Source: UBA6522 sp965262365 (GTDB taxonomy: Bacteria; Pseudomonadota; Gammaproteobacteria; Steroidobacterales; Rariloculaceae). From it: a stretch of DNA of 64,000 bases. Position 1 is the stretch's first letter. Every line of letters starts with the position of its first letter. Of this stretch, positions 51,732 through 61,015 are shown piece by piece. The position numbers and the translations under genes were made by a program. The notes below the pieces were generated by a model. It did no database searches. It saw nothing but the letters and a program-made list of their open reading frames with translations, and was not told where the DNA came from. The stretch is from the NCBI GenBank assembly GCA_965262365.1, contig OZ253541.1:4526001-4590000 (forward strand), given 5' to 3'.

Positions 51732-52635
51732 GTGGTTGTTCGGGTGGGTGGTGGTGGTGAGAGTGCGTGCGGACTTGATCCAGTACGCGCTTCAGCACGG
51801 GGGCCGTATCGGGTCGGATGCCGCGCCAGATGGCGAAGGATTCTGCGGCTTGTTCCACGAGCATGCCCCAGCCCTGGACGGCCTTGCCGGCGCCGTGGTG
51901 GATGGCCCAGTCGACGAAAGGCGTCGTTTGCGGGCTGTAAACGAGGTCGTAGGCGAATGTCCCCGCGCCCAGGCAGCTTGGCGGGAACGGCAGAGTTGCG
52001 GCGTGTATCCCCAGCGAGGTGGCGTTGACGACGATGTCGAAGGGCTCGTGATCGCTCAATGCCGGCAGCGGGCACACGGAGAAGTTTGCCGGCGCGTCCA
52101 GCGACGCCAGCAGGTCCGTTGCCCGCTGGACGGTGCGATTGGCCACCACAAGCTCACCGAGCCCGGCGCTCGTCATTGCTGCAAGAACACCCCTGGCGGC
52201 GCCGCCGGCTCCCAGCACCAGCAGGCGTTTCCCGCGCAGTTCAAGTCCATGGTTGCGTTCAATGTCGCGCCGGAAACCGATGCCGTCCGTATTGTCGCCG
52301 CGGACCCGCCTGTCATCGCCGAACGACAGCGTATTGACGGCGCCGGCGCGCTCGGCTTCCGGGCCGATTTCATCGGCGAGTTCGAAAGCCGCCTCCTTGT
52401 GGGGCACGGTGACGTTCAGGCCCCGGCCGCCGTCGGCCGCGAACCGTTTCACGGCACGATTGAACTCCCCGGGTCTGGCGGCAAGGCGCGTATAGGCGAC
52501 GTTCTCCCCGGTTTGCCGGGCGAACAGCCGATGGATGAGCGGAGAGTGGCTGTGATCGATCGGGAAGCCGACGACCGCGTAGCGATCGGGCGGCTGGGTC
52601 GGCTGGTCGTCCGGGGCAGTGTCGCGTGTGGCCAA
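51721..52635 (-). CDS. aroE: Shikimate dehydrogenase (NADP+)
   Basis: 304 residues from a TTG at 52635; the first 17 residues precede the usual start of homology (YAVVGFPIDHSHSPLIH), so the true start is uncertain. The shikimate site NVTVPHKEAAFE (Lys) and GDNTDGIGF, and the NADP fold VLGAGGAARGVL with ANRTVQRA, are intact. A histidine-rich tail (SHHHHPPEQ) closes the protein. It reduces 3-dehydroshikimate in aromatic amino acid synthesis. Downstream of tsaC on the minus strand. Confidence 0.95.
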   Translation of the reverse strand: MATRDTAPDDQPTQPPDRYAVVGFPIDHSHSPLIHRLFARQTGENVAYTRLAARPGEFNRAVKRFAADGGRGLNVTVPHKEAAFELADEIGPEAERAGAVNTLSFGDDRRVRGDNTDGIGFRRDIERNHGLELRGKRLLVLGAGGAARGVLAAMTSAGLGELVVANRTVQRATDLLASLDAPANFSVCPLPALSDHEPFDIVVNATSLGIHAATLPFPPSCLGAGTFAYDLVYSPQTTPFVDWAIHHGAGKAVQGWGMLVEQAAESFAIWRGIRPDTAPVLKRVLDQVRTHSHHHHPPEQPPSA

Positions 52636-52740
52636 TTGAGGAATCCCGGTTACGTGGGGGAATTGTGGAATGTTACCTGTTCCGGGGCTTATTCCTATGG
52701 ATCAGGCACCTTGCGCGAAAGGAGAACGTCCGGGTGCGGG

Positions 52741-53298
52741 TCAGAATGCCCTGAGAACAGCGCCGGTACGGCCGTCCCTGATCATGGTGGGGTTTTCGAG
52801 TCCGCCGAGTTTACCCGTCAGCACGTAGTCCACCCGGGCGCCGAATTCGCGCCGTACACGGAGAGCGCAGCGCAGCGGTGGCCGGCCGGAGCGATTGGCG
52901 CTGGTCGAGATCAACGGGCTTGCGGCGGTTGCGCACAGCCGGCGCGCCAGGGGGTGGCCGGTTACCCGAACGGCCAGCGTATCCCGGCCCCCGGTAAGCC
53001 AGAATGGAATACCGGGGCGTGCGTTCAGAACCCAGGTGACGGGGCCGGGCCAGCTACGGTGGAGTTCCTCGGCCAAAGGGCCCGTCGGTAGTTCGACCAG
53101 ATCCTCGAGTTGCTCGAGGCCGGCGGCGATGAGTGACAATCCCTTTGTCCACGAGCGGCGCTTGGCGTCGAGCAGGCGCTCTACCGCGCGCCGCTCCCAG
53201 GGCAGACAGCCCAGACCGTAGACAGCCTCGGTGGGATAGGCGATCAGCCCGCCCCGGTGCAAAACGCGCGCGGCCTTTTCCAGATGGATGCGTGACAC
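52741..53298 (-). CDS. tsaC: Threonylcarbamoyl-AMP synthase TsaC (YrdC)
   Basis: 185 residues, GTG start. GLIAYPTEAVYGLGCLPW and KRRSWTKGLSLIA (an equivalent of the KxR-K-P-L site), then the SANRSGRP segment, identify the short TsaC form. It makes threonylcarbamoyl-AMP for t6A37 in ANN-decoding tRNAs. Order dprA-smg-topA-tsaC-aroE parallels the E. coli smf-smg-yrdD-tsaC-aroE locus, where yrdD is a TopA-like fragment. Confidence 0.94.
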   Translation of the reverse strand: MSRIHLEKAARVLHRGGLIAYPTEAVYGLGCLPWERRAVERLLDAKRRSWTKGLSLIAAGLEQLEDLVELPTGPLAEELHRSWPGPVTWVLNARPGIPFWLTGGRDTLAVRVTGHPLARRLCATAASPLISTSANRSGRPPLRCALRVRREFGARVDYVLTGKLGGLENPTMIRDGRTGAVLRAF

Positions 53299-53377
53299 GG
53301 CGCTATGACCAGCTCACGTCAGCGACAATGACTGTCATGGTAGACGTCTTGAACTCCATTCGGAGAATCCCCCCGGG

Positions 53378-55750
53378 TCAAGCGTCCTTCGCGGACGTTC
53401 TGGTCCGCTTTCGCTTTGCGCCGCCGGCGGCTCGTCTCTTGCCGCGGCGAGCCGGCGCTGCAGCGATGAGTTTCTTGCAGTCCTCAAGCGTCAGGTCCTC
53501 CGGCTGGCGGCCCTTGGGTACGCTGGCGTTTTTCTTGCCGTCGGTCACGTAGGGCCCGTACCGCCCCTTTCGCACCTCGATTCCCGCCTCCGGGAACTCC
53601 TTGATGGCGCGGTTTGCGGCGGCGTGTTCGGCGATGAGTTCCAGCGCCCGGGGTAATTCGACGGTGTAGGGGTCGTCATTGCGCAGCGTTACGAACTTGC
53701 TGCCGTAGCGTACGTAGGGCCCGTATCGGCCAATATTCGTCGACACCGGCAGGCCATCTTCGGTCTCGCCAAGTGTGCGGGGCAATTTGAAAAGCTCCAG
53801 CGCCTCGTCAAGGGTGATCCGGTCCAGGTTCTGGCCCGGCCTGAGGCTGGCGAACGACGGTTTCTCCTCGTCCTCCCGGGTGCCGACCTGTACGAAGGGA
53901 CCGTAGCGCCCCATGCGCACGGACACGGCGCGACCATTGACGGGATGGGTGCCCAGGGATCGAGCCTGGGCGGCCTGTGCGCGGCTGACCGTTGTTTCCG
54001 TGTGGTGAACCTGTTTCTGGAAGGGTTTCCAGAAGTCCTGCAGCAGCGGCACCCAGTCGTTCTCGCCCCGCGATATGGCGTCCAGGGCGTCCTCCATTTT
54101 CGCGGTGAACTCGTAATCCACGTATTGGGCGAAGTTGTCCGTGAGGAAACGATTGACGACCTTGCCCACGTCCGTGGGAACGAATCGCCGGGATTGCATC
54201 TCGACGTACTCGCGATTGCGCAGCGTGGAGATGATGGAGGCATAGGTGGAGGGCCGGCCGATACCGTAATCCTCCAGTGCCCGGACCAGCGTCGCCTCCG
54301 AATAGCGTGGGGGAGGCTCGGTGAAATGCTGTTCGCTGAGCAGTTTCCTGAGTTCCAACCGGTCGCCGACCTTGAGGGGCGGCAGGATGCGGTCGTCCCG
54401 GTCGGGCGACGCCTCCGTACGGACGGGCTTGTTCGAAGAGGCGTCGTCCCTGCCCTCCTGATAGACGATCATGAAGCCGGGTTTGACCAGCACGGAACCG
54501 GTGGCGCGAAACGCGTGATTCCCCCTGGTGGACGCTCCAGCCGCCAGGTCAAGGCTTACCGTATCGAAGATGGCGGAACTCATCTGTGACGCTACCGTGC
54601 GTTTCCAGATCAATTCGTACAGTCGCCGCTGCTCCAACGGCAATGTGGACGTGACTTCCCGGGGCAGACGGGCGGCAGAGGTCGGCCGGATCGCCTCGTG
54701 GGCTTCCTGGGCGTTTTTCGCCCTCGTGCGGTAGCGCCGCGGAGACTTCGGCAGGTTGTCGGCACCGTAACGCTCTTGAATCAGCGATCGCAGTTCGGCG
54801 ATCGCGCCCGCGGCCAGGGTGACCGAGTCCGTGCGCATGTAGGTGATCAGGCCGTCCTCGTAGAGGCGTTGCGCTGCTGACATGGTCTTTTGAGCGCTGA
54901 AGCGTAGCTTGCGCGCTGCTTCCTGCTGCAGCGTAGACGTTGTGAAGGGCGCAGCCGGGTGGCGCTGCCGCTGTTTCTTGTCCACCCTGGCTACGGTGAG
55001 AACCCCGTCTGCCGCGCTACGGATTTCCTCCTCGGCCTCGCGCACGGTGGCTTCGTTCGTGAAGGTGAACTGCTCGACCTTCTCTCCGGCGTAGCGAGCC
55101 AGGCGAGCCTGAATGGTCTGCGCTTCCCCGGCCTGCTCCCTGACCGCGGCTTCTACCGCGATGCTCCAGTATTCCCGCGGCTCGAAGGCCACGATTTCGT
55201 CCTCCCGCTCGGCGATCAGGCGCAGCGCCGGGCTCTGAACCCTGCCCGCCGAAAGTCCTCGTTTGATTTTCTTCCACAGCAAGGGCGACAAATTGAAGCC
55301 CACAAGGTAGTCCAGCGCCCGTCGCGCCTGCTGCGCGTTGATCAGGGGCTCGGAGAGCTCCCGCGGTGACTCCATGGCTTCCTTGATCGCGCTCTTGGTT
55401 ATTTCGTGAAAGACGACGCGATGAACGCCCTTCCCGGCAAGTACGCCCCTTTCTCTGAGCACGTTGCATACATGCCAGGAAATGGCCTCGCCTTCGCGAT
55501 CCGGGTCGGTGGCCAGATAGAGCGCCGTAGCCTGCCGGGCGGCCTTGGCTATGGTGTTCACATGCTTCTGGTTCCTGGCGATCAGCTCATACTTCATGGC
55601 GAATCCCTGTTCGGGATCCACAGCGCCTCCCTTGGGTACCAGGTCGCGCACGTGTCCGTAGGAGGCGAGGACCTGATAGTCCTTGCCCAGATAACGCTTG
55701 ATCGTCCTCGCCTTGGCGGGCGACTCGACGATGACCAGGTTCTTGCTCAT
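53378..55750 (-). CDS. topA: DNA topoisomerase I (omega protein)
   Basis: 790 residues. Toprim motif at the start (LVIVESPAKARTIKRYLG, ATDPDREGE), the active-site tyrosine in GLITYMRTDSVTL, and the conserved QEAHEAIRPT. The C-terminal third has at least three GRYGP(F/Y)V repeats instead of the cysteine zinc fingers of the E. coli enzyme, followed by a Lys/Arg-rich tail. It relaxes negative supercoils, counteracting gyrase. Confidence 0.97.
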   Translation of the reverse strand: MSKNLVIVESPAKARTIKRYLGKDYQVLASYGHVRDLVPKGGAVDPEQGFAMKYELIARNQKHVNTIAKAARQATALYLATDPDREGEAISWHVCNVLRERGVLAGKGVHRVVFHEITKSAIKEAMESPRELSEPLINAQQARRALDYLVGFNLSPLLWKKIKRGLSAGRVQSPALRLIAEREDEIVAFEPREYWSIAVEAAVREQAGEAQTIQARLARYAGEKVEQFTFTNEATVREAEEEIRSAADGVLTVARVDKKQRQRHPAAPFTTSTLQQEAARKLRFSAQKTMSAAQRLYEDGLITYMRTDSVTLAAGAIAELRSLIQERYGADNLPKSPRRYRTRAKNAQEAHEAIRPTSAARLPREVTSTLPLEQRRLYELIWKRTVASQMSSAIFDTVSLDLAAGASTRGNHAFRATGSVLVKPGFMIVYQEGRDDASSNKPVRTEASPDRDDRILPPLKVGDRLELRKLLSEQHFTEPPPRYSEATLVRALEDYGIGRPSTYASIISTLRNREYVEMQSRRFVPTDVGKVVNRFLTDNFAQYVDYEFTAKMEDALDAISRGENDWVPLLQDFWKPFQKQVHHTETTVSRAQAAQARSLGTHPVNGRAVSVRMGRYGPFVQVGTREDEEKPSFASLRPGQNLDRITLDEALELFKLPRTLGETEDGLPVSTNIGRYGPYVRYGSKFVTLRNDDPYTVELPRALELIAEHAAANRAIKEFPEAGIEVRKGRYGPYVTDGKKNASVPKGRQPEDLTLEDCKKLIAAAPARRGKRRAAGGAKRKRTRTSAKDA

Positions 55751-55820
55751 CGCTTGGTGTCGGCTGTGGACGCTCTTGTCAGTCCGTGGCGGGTCAGGGA
55801 TTCCGGATCGGGGATCCGGA

Positions 55821-56297
55821 TCAGTGCAGCCAGCCGGGATTGTCGGTTAAGACCAGGTCTTCCATCTGCGCGTAGGCCTGCTCTTGTCCGGGTTGGCTGA
55901 ACAGGACCATCATCACCACCCACTTGACTTGCTCGTTGTCGATTTCGTCGGTGTGCAGGGCGAGCAGGCGGTCGATGACGAGTTCCCGCTGAGGCTGCGA
56001 GAGAATGCCGACCTGTTCCAGGTGAAGCAGATAGCCCCTGCAGGACGAGTCCAGTCGATCCTGCTCAAAGCCGTCGTAAATCCTTATGGACTCCGGGCGG
56101 GGTTCCGGCGTCACGCCTTCGAGGCCGACGCTGTTCAGCCCATCCAGCCACTCCAGCGCCCGGTCGATCTCCCATTCTCCAAATCCTGCGCACTTGAGTT
56201 CCTCCCTGAGGCTGTACCGATCGGGTTCGTATTCCTCATCATCGTCGACCATTACATCGATCAGGTACATGAGTACGTCGAGAACGGTTTCTTTCAT
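55821..56297 (-). CDS. smg: Smg protein (DUF494)
   Basis: 158 residues, ATG 56297 with AGAGGACC upstream. KETVLDVLMYLIDVMVDD and the C-terminal VLTDNPGWLH are typical of Smg. Largely helical cytosolic protein of unknown biochemical role, nearly always encoded with dprA. Its ATG overlaps the dprA stop (ATGA). Confidence 0.94.
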   Translation of the reverse strand: MKETVLDVLMYLIDVMVDDDEEYEPDRYSLREELKCAGFGEWEIDRALEWLDGLNSVGLEGVTPEPRPESIRIYDGFEQDRLDSSCRGYLLHLEQVGILSQPQRELVIDRLLALHTDEIDNEQVKWVVMMVLFSQPGQEQAYAQMEDLVLTDNPGWLH

Positions 56298-57430
56298 GGG
56301 GTCCTCTTTGACAGGCGAGAGTAACGTCCGCCGGGCAGGGCTTCGATCAGCCCCTCCATTTCCAGGAGCAGGAGCATGGATGAAAGCTCTGCCGCCGTCA
56401 ATCCGGTGCGTCGGGCCAGATCGGAGATTCCGCACGGGTCGTAGCCGAGCGCCGCGAGCAGCTCCGTGTAGCCCGGCTGGCCTGCCAGCGGCGCGGACTC
56501 GACGGGCGTTTCGGGGCGCACATCGGCCGGCGGAGCTTCGGATTCGATGGCGAGCTGAAGCAACGGCGGCAGTTCCACCAGCACGTCCGCAGCCTCTTCA
56601 ACGAGCTTCGCGCCGTCCCGGATCAAGCGGTGACATCCCTTTGTCATGGGGTTGTGGATGGAGCCCGGGATGGCAAAAACCTCCCGGCCATAGTTTCCTG
56701 CCAGCCGTGCGGTGATGAGCGAGCCACTGCGCCGTGCTGCCTCCACCACAAGGGTTCCCACGCTCATTCCGGCGATGATCCGGTTTCTTTGCGGAAAGTG
56801 GGCGGCCAACGGCGGCGTTCCCGGCGGGTACTCCGAAACGATCAGCCCCCTGGCGATGATTTCTGCCGCCAGGCGCGCGTGGGACCTGGGAAACAGCACG
56901 TCGGGACCCGAGCCCAGAACGGCCACGGTACTGCCGCAGCCCTGCAGGCCGCCGCGATGGCTGGCGCCGTCAATCCCGGTGGCCAGTCCGCTGACGATGG
57001 TCAGACCTCTTTCGCTCAGATATCGGGCAAATCGCTGTGCCGTTTCGCGGCCGTTGGTGGTCGGTTTGCGGCTGCCGACCATCGCGAACTGAGGATTGTT
57101 CAGCAGTTCGCTGTGCGCTCCCTCGATCCACAGCGCCAGCGGGGGGTCCGGCAGTTCCTTCAGCATGGAGGGATACTCGGCGGATTCCCTTGTAATCAAC
57201 CTTCGGCCGGGGCGGTCGAGCCAGCGCCGCCATTGGTCCATACGCCGGCGATCCGGGTTCCTGAGTCGATCCACCTGGCGCGCGGAGACTCCCGCCGAGA
57301 GTAGCGTGGCGCGGGGCAGATCGACGACGTCCGCAACGCAGGCATGCTGCTCGACCAATGCCCCGAAACGCCGCGTTGGAGGGGGAGCGGCGGACTGGAG
57401 CACCATGAGCCAAGCGTCGAGTTTCATCAT
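56294..57430 (-). CDS. dprA: DNA-processing protein DprA (Smf)
   Basis: 378 residues from ATG 57430 (57427 is also possible). Rossmann-like core with FAMVGSRKPTTNGRE, SGLATGIDGASH and SEYPPGTPP, the single-stranded DNA and RecA-loading domain, then a C-terminal winged helix (about 315-370). DprA protects incoming single-stranded DNA and loads RecA during natural transformation. Heads the dprA-smg-topA cluster and is divergent from def. Confidence 0.95.
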   Translation of the reverse strand: MMKLDAWLMVLQSAAPPPTRRFGALVEQHACVADVVDLPRATLLSAGVSARQVDRLRNPDRRRMDQWRRWLDRPGRRLITRESAEYPSMLKELPDPPLALWIEGAHSELLNNPQFAMVGSRKPTTNGRETAQRFARYLSERGLTIVSGLATGIDGASHRGGLQGCGSTVAVLGSGPDVLFPRSHARLAAEIIARGLIVSEYPPGTPPLAAHFPQRNRIIAGMSVGTLVVEAARRSGSLITARLAGNYGREVFAIPGSIHNPMTKGCHRLIRDGAKLVEEAADVLVELPPLLQLAIESEAPPADVRPETPVESAPLAGQPGYTELLAALGYDPCGISDLARRTGLTAAELSSMLLLLEMEGLIEALPGGRYSRLSKRTP

Positions 57431-57442
57431 CCAACGTGCTGC

Positions 57443-57448
57443 TATAAT
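57443..57448 (+). promoter_or_regulatory. Possible -10 element for def-fmt-rsmB
   Basis: Consensus TATAAT 122 bases upstream of the def start, in the dprA-def divergent spacer. No good -35 is visible, so this is tentative. Confidence 0.3.
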
Positions 57449-57569
57449 TTGCCGTTGCGGGCCCCGGAGCGACTGCCGGGACCGCGCCAGCTCATAGACT
57501 ACTATGCTCAACATGTCTTGGTGCTGATCAAACTCGGTGGATTCCAACGGAAACTCCAGGGCAACCACG

Positions 57570-58118
57570 ATGGCACAGTTACCCATCCTTCACTATCCGG
57601 ACCCTCGGCTGCGGATTCGTGCCAAGCCGGTCACGGAAGTCGATGCGCGTATCCGCACGCTCGTGACGGACATGCTGGAAACCATGTACGAAGCCTCCGG
57701 TATCGGGCTGGCAGCAACCCAGGTCAACGTTCACGAGCGCATTCTGGTGGTGGATATCTCCGAGGAAGGGAACCAGCCGCTTTGCCTGATCAATCCGAAA
57801 ATCCTGCGTTCCGAGGGCGAGGTCAGCTACGAGGAGGGTTGCCTTTCCGTGCCGGATGTCTTCGAGACCGTCAGCCGCGCGGAGTCCATTCGGGTTGCGG
57901 CGCTCAACCAGGAGGGTGAATCCATTGAAATGGACGTTGAGGGGCTGCTCGCCATCTGCATACAGCACGAAATGGATCACCTGGAAGGGAAATTGTTCGT
58001 GGACTATCTGTCGGCGCTCAAACGCGGTCGGCTGAAATCGAAATTCCTCAAGAAGGCCAGGCGCGCTCCTGCTTCCAGTGACGCCGGGCGCTCGAGGATT
58101 TCGGCGCCTGTTATCTGA
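57570..58118 (+). CDS. def: Peptide deformylase
   Basis: 182 residues from ATG 57570. The three family motifs are GIGLAATQV, EGCLSVP (metal cysteine) and QHEMDHLEG (metal histidines and catalytic Glu). It removes the N-formyl group from nascent proteins. First gene of def-fmt-rsmB. Confidence 0.98.
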   Translation: MAQLPILHYPDPRLRIRAKPVTEVDARIRTLVTDMLETMYEASGIGLAATQVNVHERILVVDISEEGNQPLCLINPKILRSEGEVSYEEGCLSVPDVFETVSRAESIRVAALNQEGESIEMDVEGLLAICIQHEMDHLEGKLFVDYLSALKRGRLKSKFLKKARRAPASSDAGRSRISAPVI

Positions 58119-58143
58119 CCCCGCGCACCGGCAGGCCGATACC

Positions 58144-59076
58144 ATGCCGCAGGTCGCCTTTGCGGGAACACCGGACTTTGCCGTGCCCTGCCTGCGCTTG
58201 CTGCTGGCAAGCGGCTGCAAGGTTTCACTGGTGCTGACCCAGCCTGATCGGCCGGCGGGACGGGGGCGGCGCGTGACCCAGAGTCCGGTCAAACGCGAAG
58301 GGCTCGCCCAGGGGCTTGAGGTACGCCAGCCGCTTCGCCTGGACAGCGGAACGGTTCCCGAGGACTGGGGCGCCTCCCCGGACCTGCTGGTGGTGGCCGC
58401 CTACGGCCTGCTGCTCCCGTCCTGGCTCCTCGACTGGCCGCGGCTGGGCGCCGTCAACGTTCACGCATCCCTGTTGCCGCGCTGGCGAGGGGCCGCGCCC
58501 ATTCAGTACGCCATCCTCGCGGGAGATGCCGAAACCGGAGCGAGCATCATGAAAATGGATGCCGGGCTGGATACGGGTCCGGTATACAGCCGGCGGAAAC
58601 TCGCCATCGAGGCAGCAGAAACCGCCGGGACGCTGCATGATCGAATTGCACGGCTGGGCGCGGAACTGCTGGTTGAAACGTTGCCCGGAATCTTGACCGG
58701 CGCGTTGCTGCCCGAGCCGCAGGATGACGCCCTGGCAACGCAAGCGCCAAGGATCGAAAAGGGTGAAGGCGTCCTGGACTGGACCCGATCGGCGGTCGAA
58801 CTGGAACGCCGGGTGCGCGCCTTCAACCCCTGGCCGGTGAGCGAGACTCGAACCATGGGCGGCGAGCGCTTGCGGATCTGGGAGGCCGTCGCATTGGAGG
58901 GCCTGCCGGATGAACCCCCGGGATCGGTGATTCGCGCCGGTCCCGACAGCATCGATGTGGCCACCGGCGCCGGAATTCTGCGCATCCGCAGCCTGCAGCA
59001 ACCCGGAGGACGGGTGATGGGTGCGCGAGCCTATGTCAACGCGCATTCCCTCGAGGGCGAGTCGTTTGGCGGCTGA
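58144..59076 (+). CDS. fmt: Methionyl-tRNA formyltransferase
   Basis: 310 residues. VAFAGTPDFAV start, the folate-site HASLLPRWRGAAPIQ and TGASIMKMDAGLDTGP, plus the C-terminal tRNA-binding domain. It formylates initiator Met-tRNA, the reaction undone later by Def. The 3' end overlaps rsmB by 11 bases. Confidence 0.98.
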   Translation: MPQVAFAGTPDFAVPCLRLLLASGCKVSLVLTQPDRPAGRGRRVTQSPVKREGLAQGLEVRQPLRLDSGTVPEDWGASPDLLVVAAYGLLLPSWLLDWPRLGAVNVHASLLPRWRGAAPIQYAILAGDAETGASIMKMDAGLDTGPVYSRRKLAIEAAETAGTLHDRIARLGAELLVETLPGILTGALLPEPQDDALATQAPRIEKGEGVLDWTRSAVELERRVRAFNPWPVSETRTMGGERLRIWEAVALEGLPDEPPGSVIRAGPDSIDVATGAGILRIRSLQQPGGRVMGARAYVNAHSLEGESFGG

Positions 59077-60385
59077 AAATGGGGCGACGGCACGCGCAGC
59101 GCCAGGGGCCGGCGTTCGCGCACTTGCGGCGAAAATAAACGCCAGGGTTGTCGCGAATGGATCGTCCCTGGAAGCGGCGTTTGCGGCCTTTCCGCCCCCG
59201 CCGGACCGGGATCGTGGCCTGTTGCGGGAACTCTGCTACGGATCGCTGCGCTGGCACCATCGACTGGCGCACCAGGCCAGGCGATTGCTCCGGCGGCCGC
59301 GGGACCCGGTGGACCCGCGTCTGGCGGCGCTGCTGCGCATCGGCCTGTACCAGCTACAGTGGTTGCGGATTCCCGATCACGCGGCCGTCGCCGCGACGGT
59401 AAACGCCGCGCAAGTTCTCGGTAACCCTCGGGCCAAGGGATTCGTCAACGCCGTGCTGAGGCGATACCTGCGCGAGCCGGAGAAATTGGCGGCACGCCTG
59501 GGCGATGTCCGCGAGGCCGTGACCAGTCATCCGGACTGGATGGTGGATCGACTCGGGACGGATTGGCCCCACGACTGGCAGCATGTGGTCGAGGAGAACA
59601 ATCGACCGCCGCCCATGTGGCTGCGGGTCAATGCCCGCCGCACGACCCGCGCAGCCTATCTTGACATGCTGGATGCAGAGGGCATTGCCGCAAAGCCCTC
59701 GCAGGCCATATCCAGCGCCGTGTTGTTGATGCAGCCCAGGCCGAAGGACACCTTGCCCGGATTCGCCGACGGACTGGTATCGGTGCACGACGCCGGCGCG
59801 CAGCTCGCGGCACAATGGCTGGCGCCGGAACCCGGTCAGCGAGTTCTCGACGCGTGCGCGGCGCCGGGAGGGAAGTGTGCGCACCTGCTGGAGAGCTGTC
59901 CCGATCCGGGCGAGGTGGTCGCGCTGGATCGTGAACAGCACCGACTGAACGTGGCTGCCGTGGAATTGCAACGCCTGGGGTTGCAGGCAACCCTTGTTTG
60001 CGGCGATGCGGCATCCCCCGGGGATTGGTGGGATGGCCGGTTGTTCGATCGGATCCTGTTGGACGCCCCCTGCAGCGCTCTGGGGGTGATTCGCCGCCAC
60101 CCGGACATCAAGGTCTTGCGTCGTCCGGCTGACATCGCACAGGCGGCGGCGAAGCAGCGGATGCTCCTGGAAGCATTGTGGCCCCTGCTGACCCCTGGCG
60201 GACGCTTGCTCTATGCCACCTGCACGGTGGTCCACGAGGAGAACCGGGATCAGATCGGGAACTTCCTTGCAGCCACGCCGACGGCCCGGAGCGCCGAAGC
60301 CGAATCTCCCCCAAGTCGGCAGATCCTGCCCGGGGAGACTAATATGGACGGGTTCTATTATGCTTGCATGCGAAAGGTGGGGTAG
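59066..60385 (+). CDS. rsmB: 16S rRNA (cytosine967-C5)-methyltransferase RsmB
   Basis: 439 residues if it begins at TTG 59066, inside the end of fmt. N-terminal NusB-like domain, then the SAM domain with DACAAPGGKCAHLLE, the PC motif DAPCSALGVIRRHPD and the catalytic cysteine in YATCTVVHEEN. Start is uncertain because no strong ribosome site is near. Same neighbours as in E. coli (def-fmt-rsmB). Confidence 0.95.
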   Translation: MAAENGATARAAPGAGVRALAAKINARVVANGSSLEAAFAAFPPPPDRDRGLLRELCYGSLRWHHRLAHQARRLLRRPRDPVDPRLAALLRIGLYQLQWLRIPDHAAVAATVNAAQVLGNPRAKGFVNAVLRRYLREPEKLAARLGDVREAVTSHPDWMVDRLGTDWPHDWQHVVEENNRPPPMWLRVNARRTTRAAYLDMLDAEGIAAKPSQAISSAVLLMQPRPKDTLPGFADGLVSVHDAGAQLAAQWLAPEPGQRVLDACAAPGGKCAHLLESCPDPGEVVALDREQHRLNVAAVELQRLGLQATLVCGDAASPGDWWDGRLFDRILLDAPCSALGVIRRHPDIKVLRRPADIAQAAAKQRMLLEALWPLLTPGGRLLYATCTVVHEENRDQIGNFLAATPTARSAEAESPPSRQILPGETNMDGFYYACMRKVG

Positions 60386-60397
60386 GGCGATCGCGGC

Positions 60398-61015
60398 GTG
60401 GTCTGGCTAGACGGAAAACCGGTGCAAACCTGGCGGTCTGAAATCTGCGGCTGGTGCTGGTGCGCCGCCGTGCTGGTGGCGCTGGTGCTGGTTCCGTACC
60501 GTCCGACCGGCGCACAGGAGGATCCCGGCAGATTCGATGTCCGCTCCGCCGGCGTCGCGCTAGTGTCAAGCGTCTACTATCTCGACGCATGGGTGGAATT
60601 CCGGCTGTCCACGGACGCGCGCGACGCCCTGGACGCAGGCGTGACGCTTACGTTTGACCTGGACGTGGAGTTCATCAATCCCAGATGGTATTGGACGGAT
60701 GAAATCGTCGGCCGACTGACCCAAAGCTACCAACTCCAGTATCACGCCCTCAGCGAGCGCTATATCGTGCTCAACGTCAACAGCGAGGAACAAAATACCT
60801 TTGCGACCCTGTTCTCCGCCCTGAATTTCCTGGGGCGCATTACCGAACTGCCGCTGATCGACGCCACGTTGCTGAATCCGAATATCGTCTACGACATTCG
60901 GATTCGAACGCTGCTGCGCGTCGAGGCGGTCCCCGATCCGTGGGGTATCCTCGCCTTCTGGCGGCGGGACTGGTCACTCAGGAGCGAGTGGTACAGATGG
61001 CGCATGCAAGACTGA
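60398..61015 (+). CDS. DUF4390 domain-containing secreted protein
   Basis: 205 residues, GTG start. Hydrophobic signal (AAVLVALVLVPYRPTGA) followed by a beta-rich domain with SVYYLDAWVEFRLS and RYIVLNVN, typical of DUF4390. Function unknown. A gene of this family is often found between rsmB and ntrY, as here. Its end overlaps ntrY by 19 bases. Confidence 0.88.
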   Translation: MVWLDGKPVQTWRSEICGWCWCAAVLVALVLVPYRPTGAQEDPGRFDVRSAGVALVSSVYYLDAWVEFRLSTDARDALDAGVTLTFDLDVEFINPRWYWTDEIVGRLTQSYQLQYHALSERYIVLNVNSEEQNTFATLFSALNFLGRITELPLIDATLLNPNIVYDIRIRTLLRVEAVPDPWGILAFWRRDWSLRSEWYRWRMQD